A DNA stretch of 64,000 bases. It comes from Microbacterium sp. SZ1. Its GTDB lineage: Bacteria > Actinomycetota > Actinomycetes > Actinomycetales > Microbacteriaceae. The translations under genes were made by a program, and so were the position numbers. The notes beneath the pieces were generated by a model. It was not told the DNA's origin. It did no database searches and worked only from the letters and a program-made list of their open reading frames with translations. Position 1 is the stretch's first letter; the number at the start of each line of letters is the position of its first letter. Location of the stretch: assembly GCF_002362255.1 (NCBI RefSeq), contig NZ_LPVV01000038.1:310001-374000 (forward strand). Direction: 5' to 3'. Below are positions 8,902-17,333 of this stretch, one piece after another.

Positions 8902-9758
8902 GCCCACCGCCGCAGCAGGTACTTCTCGACGAGCGCGAGCACGCCGTTCGTGATCGTGCCGAGGAGCGCGAGCAGGATGATCGAGAGGATGATGCGATCG
9001 ACACGCCCGTTGCTCTGCGAGTCCGTGAGGAGGAATCCGAGACCCATCGACGAGGCGATGAGTTCGGCAGCGACGAGGAAGAGCCAGGCCTGCGCGAGCG
9101 CGAGGCGAAGACCCGCGACGACGGACGGCACGACGGCGGGGAGCTGCACGGTACGGAACAGCGACCACCCTCGGAGGCTGAAGGACCGCCCCGCCTCCAC
9201 GAGCTGCGGGTCAACGTGCCGGAGCGCGGAGGCGACGGTCGTGTAGACGGGGAAGAACGCGCCGATCGCGATCAGAGTCACCTTCGATGACTCGCCGATC
9301 TGCATCCACAGGATCAGCAGCGGCACCCAGGCGAGCGAAGGCACCGCACGGATGGCGGCGAGCGTAGGGCTGAGCAGGATGTCGCCCAGTCGGGACAGGC
9401 CGACGATGCCCGCGGCAGCAAGACCGATGACCGAGCCGATCGCGAATCCCAGCAGCACCCGCTGCACCGAGATCGCGATGTGCGTGTACAGCGCGCCTCC
9501 CTCGGCGAGCTCCGCACCCGCGGCGAAGACGGATGCCGGCGTGGGCAGCCGATAGGACTCGACCATCCCGCTGGTCGTCGAGATCTGCCACGCCGCGATG
9601 ATCAGGATCGGCAGCAACAGACCTCCCGCGATGCGAATCCCTGGGCGGTCCCATCCGCGGCGGGCTCGTCGGTCGGAGGGGCGATACTGCCCCTTCGCGG
9701 CGTCGAGCGCGTCGCGTGCGTCTGCGGGCACGACCACGTGCTGGTCGAGATCGGTCAC
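8898..9758 (-). CDS. ABC transporter permease, sulfonate/nitrate/taurine family
   Basis: A 286-residue inner membrane permease with about six transmembrane helices. The EAA loop that contacts the ATPase reads EAGRSFSLRGWSLFRTVQLP, with the invariant glycine and the family spacing. It belongs to the SsuC/TauC/NrtB group. The GTG at 9758 overlaps the binding-protein stop by four bases, and the stop at 8898 overlaps the next gene in the same way. A cytoplasmic N-terminal extension of about 40 residues precedes the first helix. The transported compound is probably an organosulfur acid, judged from the metY linkage. Confidence 0.92.
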   Translation of the reverse strand: MTDLDQHVVVPADARDALDAAKGQYRPSDRRARRGWDRPGIRIAGGLLLPILIIAAWQISTTSGMVESYRLPTPASVFAAGAELAEGGALYTHIAISVQRVLLGFAIGSVIGLAAAGIVGLSRLGDILLSPTLAAIRAVPSLAWVPLLILWMQIGESSKVTLIAIGAFFPVYTTVASALRHVDPQLVEAGRSFSLRGWSLFRTVQLPAVVPSVVAGLRLALAQAWLFLVAAELIASSMGLGFLLTDSQSNGRVDRIILSIILLALLGTITNGVLALVEKYLLRRWA

Positions 9759-10798
9759 TCTCCGCCGACCGCCTTCTTGGCGAACGAGTCGTTGACGATG
9801 GTGTCCAGCGCCTTGTCGACGGACTCCTTGCCGCCCTGCACGTCGCCCGAGTCCACGAGCACCGGTGCGATCTTCTCGAGGACCGCGATCTGGTCGTCGC
9901 CGGGGACGCCGCTCACGTCGAGGTTGGAACGCTCCTCGATCACGGTCGTCGCGACGGCAGGGTCGATGCCGGCGACGTCGGCGAGCAGAGCGGCGGTCTC
10001 CTCGGGGTTCTCCAGCGCCCACTCGCGGGCCTGCTCGTACGCGTCGACGACGGCCTGGGCAAGGTCGGCGTGCTTCTCGATGAAGTCCTCGGTGGCGTTC
10101 AGGAAGCCGTAGGAGTTGAAGTCGACGTTGCGGTAGATCAGCTTGTCACCAGACTCGACCTCCGCGGCGGCCATGATGGGGTCGAGCCCCGACCAGGCGG
10201 CCACGGATCCGCCATCGAGGGCTGCGCGTCCGTCAGCGTGCTGCAGATTCTGCACCTCGACGTCGTCGATCGACAGCCCTGCCTCCTCGAGCGCCTGAAG
10301 CAGGAAGAAGTAGGGGTCGGTGCCCTTGGTCGCCGCGACGGACTTGCCAGCGAGGTCCTCGACCGAGGTGATGTCGCTGTCGGGACCGACGACGATCGCC
10401 GCCCACTCCGGCTGCGAGTAGATGTCGATGACCTGGATCGGAGAGCCGTTGGCGCGCGCGAGCAGGGCTGCCGAACCCGCCGTCGAGCCGACGTCGATCG
10501 ATCCCGAGCGCAGCAGCTCGTTCGCCTTGTTCGAGCCGGCGGACTGCACCCATTCCACGGTGACGTCGTCGCCGAGCATCTCTTCCAGCAGCCCCTGGTC
10601 CTTCACGACGAGGCTGAGCGGGTTGTAGGTCGCGAAGTCGAGCGAGATCGTGTCGGACGACCATTCGCCGGACGCCGCAGTATCGGCCTCAGCGGTGTCG
10701 ACGGGGGCGTCCTCGCCTGCCACGCAGCCGGTGGCGACGAGCATCATGGTCCCGGCGATCGCGATCGCGGGGATGATTCGGCGGGTGATGGTGCTCAT
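9755..10798 (-). CDS. ABC transporter substrate-binding lipoprotein, SsuA/TauA family
   Basis: A 347-residue lipoprotein. The signal peptide MSTITRRIIPAIAIAGTMML runs into a lipobox with Cys25 (VATGC), followed by an acidic Ala-rich linker. The mature part has the periplasmic-binding type 2 fold of the NMT1/SsuA family, seen in GSIDVGSTAGSAALLARANG and in VQNLQHADGRAALDGGSVAAW. It would deliver a small organosulfur or nitrogen compound to the adjoining permease. ATGA overlaps link it to the ATPase gene upstream and, via GTGA, to the permease downstream. Confidence 0.92.
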   Translation of the reverse strand: MSTITRRIIPAIAIAGTMMLVATGCVAGEDAPVDTAEADTAASGEWSSDTISLDFATYNPLSLVVKDQGLLEEMLGDDVTVEWVQSAGSNKANELLRSGSIDVGSTAGSAALLARANGSPIQVIDIYSQPEWAAIVVGPDSDITSVEDLAGKSVAATKGTDPYFFLLQALEEAGLSIDDVEVQNLQHADGRAALDGGSVAAWSGLDPIMAAAEVESGDKLIYRNVDFNSYGFLNATEDFIEKHADLAQAVVDAYEQAREWALENPEETAALLADVAGIDPAVATTVIEERSNLDVSGVPGDDQIAVLEKIAPVLVDSGDVQGGKESVDKALDTIVNDSFAKKAVGGE

Positions 10799-11649
10799 CG
10801 GGTCTCCTCGGGTGACGTGCGGTGGTGGGTGTCGACGCCGAGTCCCTCGAGGAGCTCGGCGCGGAGGTCTGCGAGTCCGCGGTCGGCGCGGTCCCGGGGC
10901 CGTGCGCCCGGAACGGTGACCGTACGCGCGATCGATGGAGCCGCGGGATCCGTGTCGCTCGTGAGGGTGCGCAGCAGGAGCACGCGATCAGCGAGGTAGA
11001 GCGCCTCCTCGACGTCGTGCGTCACGAGGAGGACGGTGGTCGGCTCGGCCGCGTGGATCTTCAGGAGCAGGTCGTGCATGCGCAGCCTGGTCAGGGCGTC
11101 GAGGGCACCGAACGGCTCGTCGAGCAGGAGCACGCCGGGGTTCCTCGCGAGAGCACGGGCGAGAGATGCGCGCTGCGCCATTCCGCCTGACACCTCGCGC
11201 GGTCGTTGCCCTGCCGCATGCTCGAGGCCGACGAGGTGGAGCAGTTCGTCGACGCGCTCCCGGCCCTCGCGGCGGGGCGTGCGCCGAGGGAGTCCGAGCT
11301 CGACGTTCTGGGCGAGGGTCCGCCAGGGCAGCAGGCGCGGCTCCTGGAAGGCGACGGCGGTGCGCTCATCGGCATACGCGACGGCCTCGCCGCCGAGTTC
11401 GATCAGACCGCGGCTCGGGGTATCGAGTCCGCCGATCAGCCGGAGGAGCGTGGACTTGCCGCACCCGGAGGGGCCGACGACGGCGACGATCTCACCGGCC
11501 GTGACGTCGAGGTCGACGCCGCGCAGGACCTCCCGCGTGCCCTGCCCGAGCGGGAACGCGCGTTCGACGGCGTCCAGTCGCACGTTCGCCGCAGCACCGG
11601 GCGATCCCGGAGCGCGCGTCGATGCGCGCGCGTTCAGCAGGGAGGTCAT
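10795..11649 (-). CDS. ABC transporter ATP-binding protein, SsuB/TauB family
   Basis: A 284-residue ATPase that powers the adjacent transporter. It has Walker A GPSGCGKST near residue 58, the signature VSGGMAQRAS, Walker B VLLLDEPFGALD and the switch VTHDVEEAL. It is the first gene of the sulfur unit. The start is odd: the ATG follows AGGGA with no spacer, and a three-codon reading frame (ATG AGG GAA TGA) ends on the start codon, so initiation may depend on re-initiation. An extended N-terminus of about 25 residues precedes the first conserved strand; a later start is possible. Confidence 0.93.
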   Translation of the reverse strand: MTSLLNARASTRAPGSPGAAANVRLDAVERAFPLGQGTREVLRGVDLDVTAGEIVAVVGPSGCGKSTLLRLIGGLDTPSRGLIELGGEAVAYADERTAVAFQEPRLLPWRTLAQNVELGLPRRTPRREGRERVDELLHLVGLEHAAGQRPREVSGGMAQRASLARALARNPGVLLLDEPFGALDALTRLRMHDLLLKIHAAEPTTVLLVTHDVEEALYLADRVLLLRTLTSDTDPAAPSIARTVTVPGARPRDRADRGLADLRAELLEGLGVDTHHRTSPEETR

Positions 11650-11697
11650 TCCCTCATGCTGTCCGAGGACACCCCTTTGTTACGAACCGCTCCGTAA
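11646..11697 (-). promoter_or_regulatory. Upstream control region of the sulfur operon
   Basis: Reading toward the gene, this holds an inverted repeat TTACG-N8-CGTAA (11680-11697) covering a possible -10, then a perfect palindrome TGTCC-TC-GGACA (11660-11671), then the mini reading frame ATG AGG GAA TGA (11646-11657) whose stop overlaps the transporter ATPase start. The repeats are plausible operators for a sulfur-responsive regulator, but I cannot name the factor. Confidence 0.45.
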
Positions 11698-11750
11698 TGT
11701 TCGGTCATGCAGGCGGCAGACCGACTCCGACGGCCCGCGCCGGATACGCG

Positions 11751-11788
11751 GAACGGGCCGCCACTCCGAAGAGTGACGGCCCGTTCCG
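11751..11788 (-). terminator. Rho-independent-type terminator of rpsA
   Basis: A near-perfect hairpin with a GC-rich stem of about 17 pairs and an apical TTCG-type loop lies 14 bases beyond the rpsA stop. There is no clear U-run, as is usual for actinobacterial terminators. It separates rpsA from the sulfur operon on the same strand. Confidence 0.75.
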
Positions 11789-11802
11789 ATGAGAGCTGAT
11801 GC

Positions 11803-13257
11803 TCAGGAGTTGCCGCCCGAGAGCTTCTCACGCAGAGCCGCGAGAGCCTCGTCATCCGCGAGCGTGCCCGCACCGGCGGCCTCGCTCGAGAAGGACTGAC
11901 CGCCGAAGTCGTCGCCAGCCGCAGCCTCGGCCTCGGCCGCCTTCGCGACCTGAGCCTTGTGTGCCTCCCAGCGAGCCTGGGCCGCAGCGTACTCCTGCTC
12001 CCATGCCTCGCGCTGGGCGTCGAAGCCTTCCTTCCAGGCACCCGTCTCGGCGTCGAAGCCCTCCGGGTACTTGTACTCGCCGTTCTCGTCGTATTCCGCG
12101 ACCATGCCGTACAGGGCCGGGTCGAACTCGGTGCCGTTGGGGTCGACCGACTCGTTGGCCTGCTTCAGCGACAGCGAGATGCGACGACGCTCGAGGTCGA
12201 TGTCGATGACCTTGACGAAGACCTCTTCGCCGACCGACACGACCTGCTCGGCGAGCTCGACGTGCTTGCTCGAGAGCTCCGAGATGTGCACGAGGCCCTC
12301 GATGCCGTCTGCAACGCGCACGAAGGCGCCGAACGGAACGAGCTTGGTGACCTTACCCGGCGTGACCTGTCCGATCGCGTGGGTGCGGGCGAAGACCTGC
12401 CACGGGTCCTCCTGCGTCGCCTTCAGCGACAGCGAGACGCGCTCGCGGTCGAGGTCGACCTCGAGGATCTCGACGGTGACCTCCTGGCCCACCTCGACGA
12501 CCTCGGAGGCGTGCTCGATGTGCTTCCAGGACAGCTCGGAGACGTGCACGAGACCGTCGACGCCGCCGAGGTCGACGAACGCACCGAAGTTGACGATCGA
12601 CGAGACGACACCCTTGCGGACCTGGCCCTTGTGCAGGTTGTTGAGGAACGTGGTGCGCGACTCGGACTGCGTCTGCTCGAGCAGGGCGCGACGCGAGAGC
12701 ACCACGTTGTTGCGGTTCTTGTCGAGCTCGAGGATCTTGGCCTCGATCTCCTGGCCGAGGTACGGCGTGAGGTCGCGGACGCGGCGCAGCTCGATGAGCG
12801 AGGCAGGCAGGAAGCCGCGGAGGCCGATGTCGACGATGAGTCCACCCTTGACGACCTCGATGACCGTACCGGTGACGACGCCGTCGTTCTCCTTGATCTT
12901 CTCGACGTCTCCCCAGGCGCGCTCGTACTGCGCACGCTTCTTGGAGAGGATCAGGCGACCTTCCTTGTCCTCCTTCTGGAGAACGAGGGCCTCGACCTCG
13001 TCGCCGACCTTGACGACCTCGTTGGGGTCGACGTCGTGCTTGATGGAGAGCTCGCGCGAGGGGATGACACCCTCGGTCTTGTAGCCGACGTCGAGCAGAA
13101 CCTCATCGCGGTCGATCTTGACGATCGTGCCCTCGATGATGTCGCCGTCGTTGAAGAACTTCAGGGTCTTCTCGACCGCGGCCAGGAAGTCCTCAGCAGA
13201 TCCGATGTCGTTGATGGCGACCTGCTTGGTGGCCGGGGCGGTCGTTGCGGTAGTCAT
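11803..13257 (-). CDS. rpsA: 30S ribosomal protein S1
   Basis: Binds mRNA on the 30S subunit and helps start-site recognition. The 484 residues contain four S1/OB repeats of about 70 residues (roughly 35-105, 120-190, 205-275 and 290-360), visible as repeated EGTIVKI, VTGTVIEV, RKGVVSSIVNFGAFVDLGG and PGKVTKLVPFGAFVRV, each followed by GLVHISELS-like strands. A Glu/Ala-rich tail follows, as in other actinobacterial S1 proteins of about this length. The gene has a long leader (about 130 bases) with a TAGTCT/GATAGT -10, unlike its leaderless neighbours. Confidence 0.98.
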   Translation of the reverse strand: MTTATTAPATKQVAINDIGSAEDFLAAVEKTLKFFNDGDIIEGTIVKIDRDEVLLDVGYKTEGVIPSRELSIKHDVDPNEVVKVGDEVEALVLQKEDKEGRLILSKKRAQYERAWGDVEKIKENDGVVTGTVIEVVKGGLIVDIGLRGFLPASLIELRRVRDLTPYLGQEIEAKILELDKNRNNVVLSRRALLEQTQSESRTTFLNNLHKGQVRKGVVSSIVNFGAFVDLGGVDGLVHVSELSWKHIEHASEVVEVGQEVTVEILEVDLDRERVSLSLKATQEDPWQVFARTHAIGQVTPGKVTKLVPFGAFVRVADGIEGLVHISELSSKHVELAEQVVSVGEEVFVKVIDIDLERRRISLSLKQANESVDPNGTEFDPALYGMVAEYDENGEYKYPEGFDAETGAWKEGFDAQREAWEQEYAAAQARWEAHKAQVAKAAEAEAAAGDDFGGQSFSSEAAGAGTLADDEALAALREKLSGGNS

Positions 13258-13468
13258 GTAGTGGGTTGTCCTTGTTGAATGGGAACTCGGGCCGGAAGCT
13301 GCGACCGCGCACGGTCATGCTGCATGCTTCACAGCGGTTGGATTGTGATTTCTGTCACGAGGGCATGCGAGACACGCCACGAGTGACAGTTCAGACTATC
13401 AGACCGGCAGCCCGACCGCTCCCTCCGGATATCGACCGGCGAGCGACTCTCCCTGTCAGACTGTCGGC
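13258..13468. promoter_or_regulatory. Divergent rpsA / exonuclease promoter region and rpsA leader
   Basis: This 211-base gap holds the rpsA promoter (minus-strand TAGTCT or GATAGT at 13393-13400) and about 130 bases of rpsA leader, and at its right end CAGACT (13457-13462) six bases before the exonuclease ATG. An AAGGA about ten bases before the rpsA ATG is the likely ribosome binding site. I see no recognised riboswitch; the leader could host S1 autoregulation. Confidence 0.5.
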
Positions 13469-14404
13469 ATGCCAGATCGCGCCGACAAGCTGCTCCTGCT
13501 CGACACCGCCAGCCTCTACTTCCGCGCCTTCTACGGCGTACCGGACAAGGTGACCGCCCCCGATGGCTCCCCCATCAACGCCGCTCGCGGTCTGCTCGAC
13601 ATCATCGCCAAGCTCGTCACCCTGTACGAGCCCACGCACGTGGTCGCGTGCTGGGATGACGACTGGCGCCCGCAGTGGCGTGTCGACCTGATCCCGAGCT
13701 ACAAGGCGCACCGCGTGGTCGAGGTCGTTCCGGCGGGGCCGGACGTCGAGGAGGTGCCCGATCCGCTCGAAGCGCAGATCCCCCTGATCCGCCAGACCCT
13801 GACCGCCCTGCGCATCCCGATCATCGGCGTCGCCGAGCACGAGGCGGACGACGTCATCGGCACCCTGGCCACCCACGCGACGATGCCGGTCGACATCGTG
13901 ACCGGGGATCGCGATCTCTTCCAGCTCGTCGACGACGAGCGCGATGTGCGCGTCGTGTACACCGCGAAGGGCATGAGCAATCTCGAGATCGTGACGGATG
14001 CCGTCGTCGTCGCCAAGTACGGAGTGCTGCCCACGCAGTACGCGGATTTCGCCACGATGCGCGGCGACGCCTCCGACGGACTGCCCGGCGTCGCCGGGGT
14101 CGGCGAGAAGACCGCGGCGACGCTGCTCAAGGAGCACGGTGACCTCGCCGGCATCCGGGCGGCCGCCGAGGCCGGCGAGGGCATGAGCGCCGGGGTGCGG
14201 GCGAAGGTGCTCGCGGCATCCGCGTACCTCGACGTCGCGCCGACCGTCGTCGAGGTGGCCAAGGATCTCGACATCACAGCGCCCGTCGAACCGCTCCTCC
14301 CCCTTCTGCCAGACGAGGTCGACGCCGCCCTGGCGTTGGCCGAGACCTGGAACCTCGGCGGCTCGATGACGCGAGCCATCGCCGCCGTCGGCACGGCCGA
14401 CTGA
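13469..14404 (+). CDS. Stand-alone 5'-3' exonuclease (PolA N-terminal type)
   Basis: A 311-residue FEN-like nuclease equivalent to the N-terminal domain of DNA polymerase I without the polymerase. LLLLDTASLYFRAFYG opens the domain; DDWRPQWRVDLIPSYKAHR, AEHEADDVIGTLA and VTGDRDLFQLVDD carry metal-binding acidic residues, and GDASDGLPGVAGVGEKTAATLL is the helix-3-turn/HhH region. It would trim flaps or RNA primers. The ATG lies six bases after CAGACT without a ribosome binding site. Its stop is only three bases from that of the convergent PHP gene. Confidence 0.92.
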   Translation: MPDRADKLLLLDTASLYFRAFYGVPDKVTAPDGSPINAARGLLDIIAKLVTLYEPTHVVACWDDDWRPQWRVDLIPSYKAHRVVEVVPAGPDVEEVPDPLEAQIPLIRQTLTALRIPIIGVAEHEADDVIGTLATHATMPVDIVTGDRDLFQLVDDERDVRVVYTAKGMSNLEIVTDAVVVAKYGVLPTQYADFATMRGDASDGLPGVAGVGEKTAATLLKEHGDLAGIRAAAEAGEGMSAGVRAKVLAASAYLDVAPTVVEVAKDLDITAPVEPLLPLLPDEVDAALALAETWNLGGSMTRAIAAVGTAD

Positions 14405-14407
14405 GCG

Positions 14408-15394
14408 TCAGCGCGTCCAGGCGAGGAGACGCTCGAGTCCCCAGGTCGTGATGATCCGGGATGCAGGCACTCCCGCACGCTCCGCGCGCTGCGCCCCGTG
14501 GTCGAGCAGCGAGAGCTGTCCCGGGGCGTGCGCATCGGAGTCGATCGAGAACAGGCAGCCCGCCTCCAGCGCGATCGCGATGAGATCGTCCGGCGGGTCC
14601 TGCCGCTCGGGACGGGAGTTGATCTCGACCGCGACACCGTTCTCGGCGCACGCCGCGAACACGGCCTGGGCGTCGAACTGCGATTGCGGACGCGTCCCTC
14701 GGTCCCCCTGCACGAGACGCCCGGTGCAGTGTCCGAGCACGTTCACCCGGGGGTGCGCGACCGCCGCGAGCATGCGCGCGGTCATGGGTCGCTGGTCCAT
14801 CCGCAGCTTCGAGTGCACCGACGCGACGACGATGTCGAGTTCCGCGAGGAGGTCGTCCTCCTGGTCGAGTGCGCCGTCCTCCAGGATGTCGACCTCGATC
14901 CCCGCGAGGAGCGTGAAGCCGTCGCCGGACTCTGCGCGCACCTGCGGGATCTGCTCCCGCAGCCGCTCCGCGGACAGGCCTCGGGCGACCCGCAGGCGTG
15001 GCGAGTGGTCGGTGATCGCCTGATACTCGTGTCCGAGAGCGCGCGCGGCAGCCGCCATGACCCCGATCGGCGTCGTCCCGTCCGACCACTCCGTGTGGGC
15101 GTGCAGGTCGCCTCGCAGCTTGGAGCGGAGCTCCGACACGATCTCCGGCTCGACCTCCCCGCGCAGTTCGACGAGGTAGTCGGGCACCTCACCCGCCTGC
15201 GCCTGACGGATCACGGAGAACGTCGACTCGCCGATCCCCTTCGCCGCACGGAGTCGCGTGGGATCAGAGCGCACGTCCTCCGGGAGCTGCTGGAGCGTGG
15301 CGGCCGCCTGTCGGAAGGCCTTCGCCCGATATCGCGACGCCCGTTCGCGCTCGAGCAGCGAGGCGATCTCGAGAAGTGCGGCGATCGGATCCAT
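14408..15394 (-). CDS. PHP-domain phosphoesterase with PolX-like N-terminal helical domain
   Basis: A 328-residue protein. Residues 1-90 resemble the N-terminal helical region of family X DNA polymerases (ALLEIASLLERERASRYRAK and an HhH-like AAKGIGEST), but the polymerase palm is missing; a PHP domain follows directly, with metal ligands in GDLHAHTEWSDG (His98, His100), AITDHSPR, GIEVDILEDG, SVHSKL and DSDAH. PHP domains hydrolyse phosphoesters; the substrate here is unknown and could be a DNA end or a histidinol-phosphate-like molecule. The start at 15394, eight bases after the trpD stop, avoids a deep overlap with trpD. Confidence 0.85.
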   Translation of the reverse strand: MDPIAALLEIASLLERERASRYRAKAFRQAAATLQQLPEDVRSDPTRLRAAKGIGESTFSVIRQAQAGEVPDYLVELRGEVEPEIVSELRSKLRGDLHAHTEWSDGTTPIGVMAAAARALGHEYQAITDHSPRLRVARGLSAERLREQIPQVRAESGDGFTLLAGIEVDILEDGALDQEDDLLAELDIVVASVHSKLRMDQRPMTARMLAAVAHPRVNVLGHCTGRLVQGDRGTRPQSQFDAQAVFAACAENGVAVEINSRPERQDPPDDLIAIALEAGCLFSIDSDAHAPGQLSLLDHGAQRAERAGVPASRIITTWGLERLLAWTR

Positions 15395-15402
15395 GGCTCC
15401 CC

Positions 15403-16467
15403 CTAGGCGGCGGCCAGCTCCCGGCTGACGCCGATCCACTGGTCGAGCTTGGCGGCGGCTCGGCCGTCGTCGACTGCGGCAGCGGCCTTCTCGTAGCCCG
15501 TCCTGAGACGTTCGACGATCGGGAGCGTTGCCTGCGTCGGGTCCTGCGAGAGCTCGAAGGCGACGATGCCGGCCGCCGCGTTGAGCAGCACGATGTCGCG
15601 GACGGGTCCCTGCTCCCCCGCGAGGGTGCGCCGCAGTACCTCGGCGTTGTGCTCGGGGGTCCCGCCGATGAGGTCGGAGAGATCGGCCAGCGGGATGCCG
15701 AGATCCCGCGGATCCAGATCGTGCTCGTGGATGTCGCCGCGCGTGACCTCCCAGATGCGGCTGTGGCCGGTCGTCGTCAGCTCGTCGAGGCCGTCGTCAC
15801 CCCGGAACACGAGCGCTGTCGCGCCGCGAGTGCGGAAGACGCCCGTGATGAGAGGGACGCGCTCCATCTGGGCGACTCCGACGGCGTTCGCTTCTGCGCG
15901 GGCGGGGTTGCAGAGCGGGCCGAGCATGTTGAAGACCGTCGGCACGCCGAGCTCCGCACGCACGCCGCCCGCGTGCTTGAATCCCGGGTGGAAGGCACCG
16001 GCCCACGCGAAAGTGATGCCCGTGCGGTCGAGGATCGACGACACGGCCGCCGGGTCGAGTGTCAGCTCGAGGCCCAGCGCGCTCAGCACGTCGGATGATC
16101 CGGATGCCGAGCTCGCCGCGCGGTTCCCGTGCTTCACGACGGGGATCCCGGCCGAGCCGATGATGATGGCGGCTGTCGTGGACACGTTGACGGTGCCCAC
16201 CCGATCCCCGCCGGTGCCGACGATGTCGAGCACGTCGGGAGACACCGGCAGAGGAACCGCCGCCTCGAGGATCGCGTCGCGGAAGCCGACGATCTCGTCG
16301 ATGGTCTCGCCCTTCGCACGCAGCGCGACGAGGAAGCCCGCCAGCTGCGCCTCCGTCACATCGCCGCGCATGATCTGACGCATGGCCCAGGTGGACTCCC
16401 AGACACTGAGGTCACGGCGCTCCAGAAGAGTGGTGAGCACGTCGGACCAGGTCAGCGTTTCAGGCAT
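15403..16467 (-). CDS. trpD: Anthranilate phosphoribosyltransferase
   Basis: Second step of tryptophan synthesis: transfers phosphoribose from PRPP to anthranilate. The 354-residue sequence shows IVGTGGDRVGTVNVST (PRPP and Mg binding), VVKHGNRAASSASGSSDVL and PGFKHAGGVRAELGVPTVFN for anthranilate. A TAGGAT -10 lies seven bases before the ATG and no ribosome binding site is visible, so the gene is probably leaderless. No other trp gene is nearby; trpD beside ctaE is the same arrangement as in M. tuberculosis. Confidence 0.97.
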   Translation of the reverse strand: MPETLTWSDVLTTLLERRDLSVWESTWAMRQIMRGDVTEAQLAGFLVALRAKGETIDEIVGFRDAILEAAVPLPVSPDVLDIVGTGGDRVGTVNVSTTAAIIIGSAGIPVVKHGNRAASSASGSSDVLSALGLELTLDPAAVSSILDRTGITFAWAGAFHPGFKHAGGVRAELGVPTVFNMLGPLCNPARAEANAVGVAQMERVPLITGVFRTRGATALVFRGDDGLDELTTTGHSRIWEVTRGDIHEHDLDPRDLGIPLADLSDLIGGTPEHNAEVLRRTLAGEQGPVRDIVLLNAAAGIVAFELSQDPTQATLPIVERLRTGYEKAAAAVDDGRAAAKLDQWIGVSRELAAA

Positions 16468-16576
16468 GTGAGCGATCCTATCGGCGCGGACGAACGGCTC
16501 GGATGGTTATCGAAGCGAGGTGGCGCCCGCGGCATCCGCAGTTTCCCGGGGATTCACCGTGGATTCGCAGTGTTTT

Positions 16577-16592
16577 CTTAGGGTCCCCTAAG
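16577..16592. promoter_or_regulatory. DtxR/IdeR-like palindrome upstream of ctaE
   Basis: A perfect 16-base palindrome CTTAGGG-TC-CCCTAAG. It contains TTAGG-N4-CCTAA, the core spacing of actinobacterial iron boxes bound by DtxR/IdeR. It lies about 56 bases upstream of the ctaE -10 and about 97 bases upstream of the trpD -10 on the other strand. Iron control of the heme- and Fe-S-rich respiratory genes would make sense, but the central bases differ from the usual consensus. Confidence 0.45.
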
Positions 16593-16659
16593 TCGCCGGA
16601 CGGGTATTCGAACCCCCGTGGTGCGAGAATCATGCCCGCGGATCGGCCATAATGGAAGG

Positions 16660-17313
16660 GTGACGACCTCAGCGACGTATGCCCCGGCGGCGAGAACGAT
16701 CAAGCGGCCCAACCCGGTAGCTGTCGGCACCATTGTGTGGCTCGGCAGCGAGGTGATGTTCTTCGCGGGACTCTTCGCGATCTACTTCACCCTCCGCAGC
16801 ACCTCACCCGAGCTGTGGGCCGACCGCACCGAGCTCCTGAACGTGCCGTTCGCCTTCGTGAACACGGCCATCCTGGTGCTCTCGTCGTTCACCTGCCAGA
16901 TGGGCGTGTTCGCCGCTGAGGATCTGCAGCCGTACCGCCTGCCCAAGGGTCAGAAGAACGGCGCCGGTCGTCGCCGCCTGTTCGGCTGGGGCATGGTCGA
17001 GTGGTTCTTCCTCACCTTCGCGCTCGGCGCGATCTTCGTGTCCGGCCAGGTCTGGGAGTACGCCCAGCTGGTCGCCGAGGGCATGCCCATCAGCGCCGAC
17101 TCCTACGCATCGGCGTTCTACATCACCACCGGCTTCCACGCCCTGCACGTCACCGGCGGACTCATCGCGTTCCTGCTCGTCATCGGGCGCGCCTACGCGG
17201 TCAAGAATTTCCGGCACAAGGAGGCGACCTCCTCGATCGTGGTGTCCTACTACTGGCACTTCGTCGACGTCGTCTGGATCGTGCTGTTCGTCGTTATCTA
17301 CTTCCTGAAATAA
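16660..17313 (+). CDS. ctaE: Cytochrome c oxidase subunit III
   Basis: Subunit III of the aa3 terminal oxidase. The 217-residue protein begins [20 protein letters not shown] and has five membrane helices, as usual for actinobacterial CtaE, including [20 protein letters not shown] and [19 protein letters not shown] chose the GTG at 16660: CATAAT ends six bases before it, so the transcript is probably leaderless, though GGAAGG also lies in that gap. It leads the ctaE-qcrC-qcrA-qcrB operon, so oxidase subunit III is made together with the bcc complex. Confidence 0.97.
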   Translation: MTTSATYAPAARTIKRPNPVAVGTIVWLGSEVMFFAGLFAIYFTLRSTSPELWADRTELLNVPFAFVNTAILVLSSFTCQMGVFAAEDLQPYRLPKGQKNGAGRRRLFGWGMVEWFFLTFALGAIFVSGQVWEYAQLVAEGMPISADSYASAFYITTGFHALHVTGGLIAFLLVIGRAYAVKNFRHKEATSSIVVSYYWHFVDVVWIVLFVVIYFLK

Positions 17314-17333
17314 GAGCGGAGCTGATCCCCGAG

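Noticed and set aside
16600..16640. A T-arm-like GGTTCGAAT on the minus strand suggesting a tRNA before ctaE
   Set aside because: The five-base stem around the loop does not pair well, no anticodon arm or acceptor stem can be drawn, and the ctaE promoter occupies the segment.
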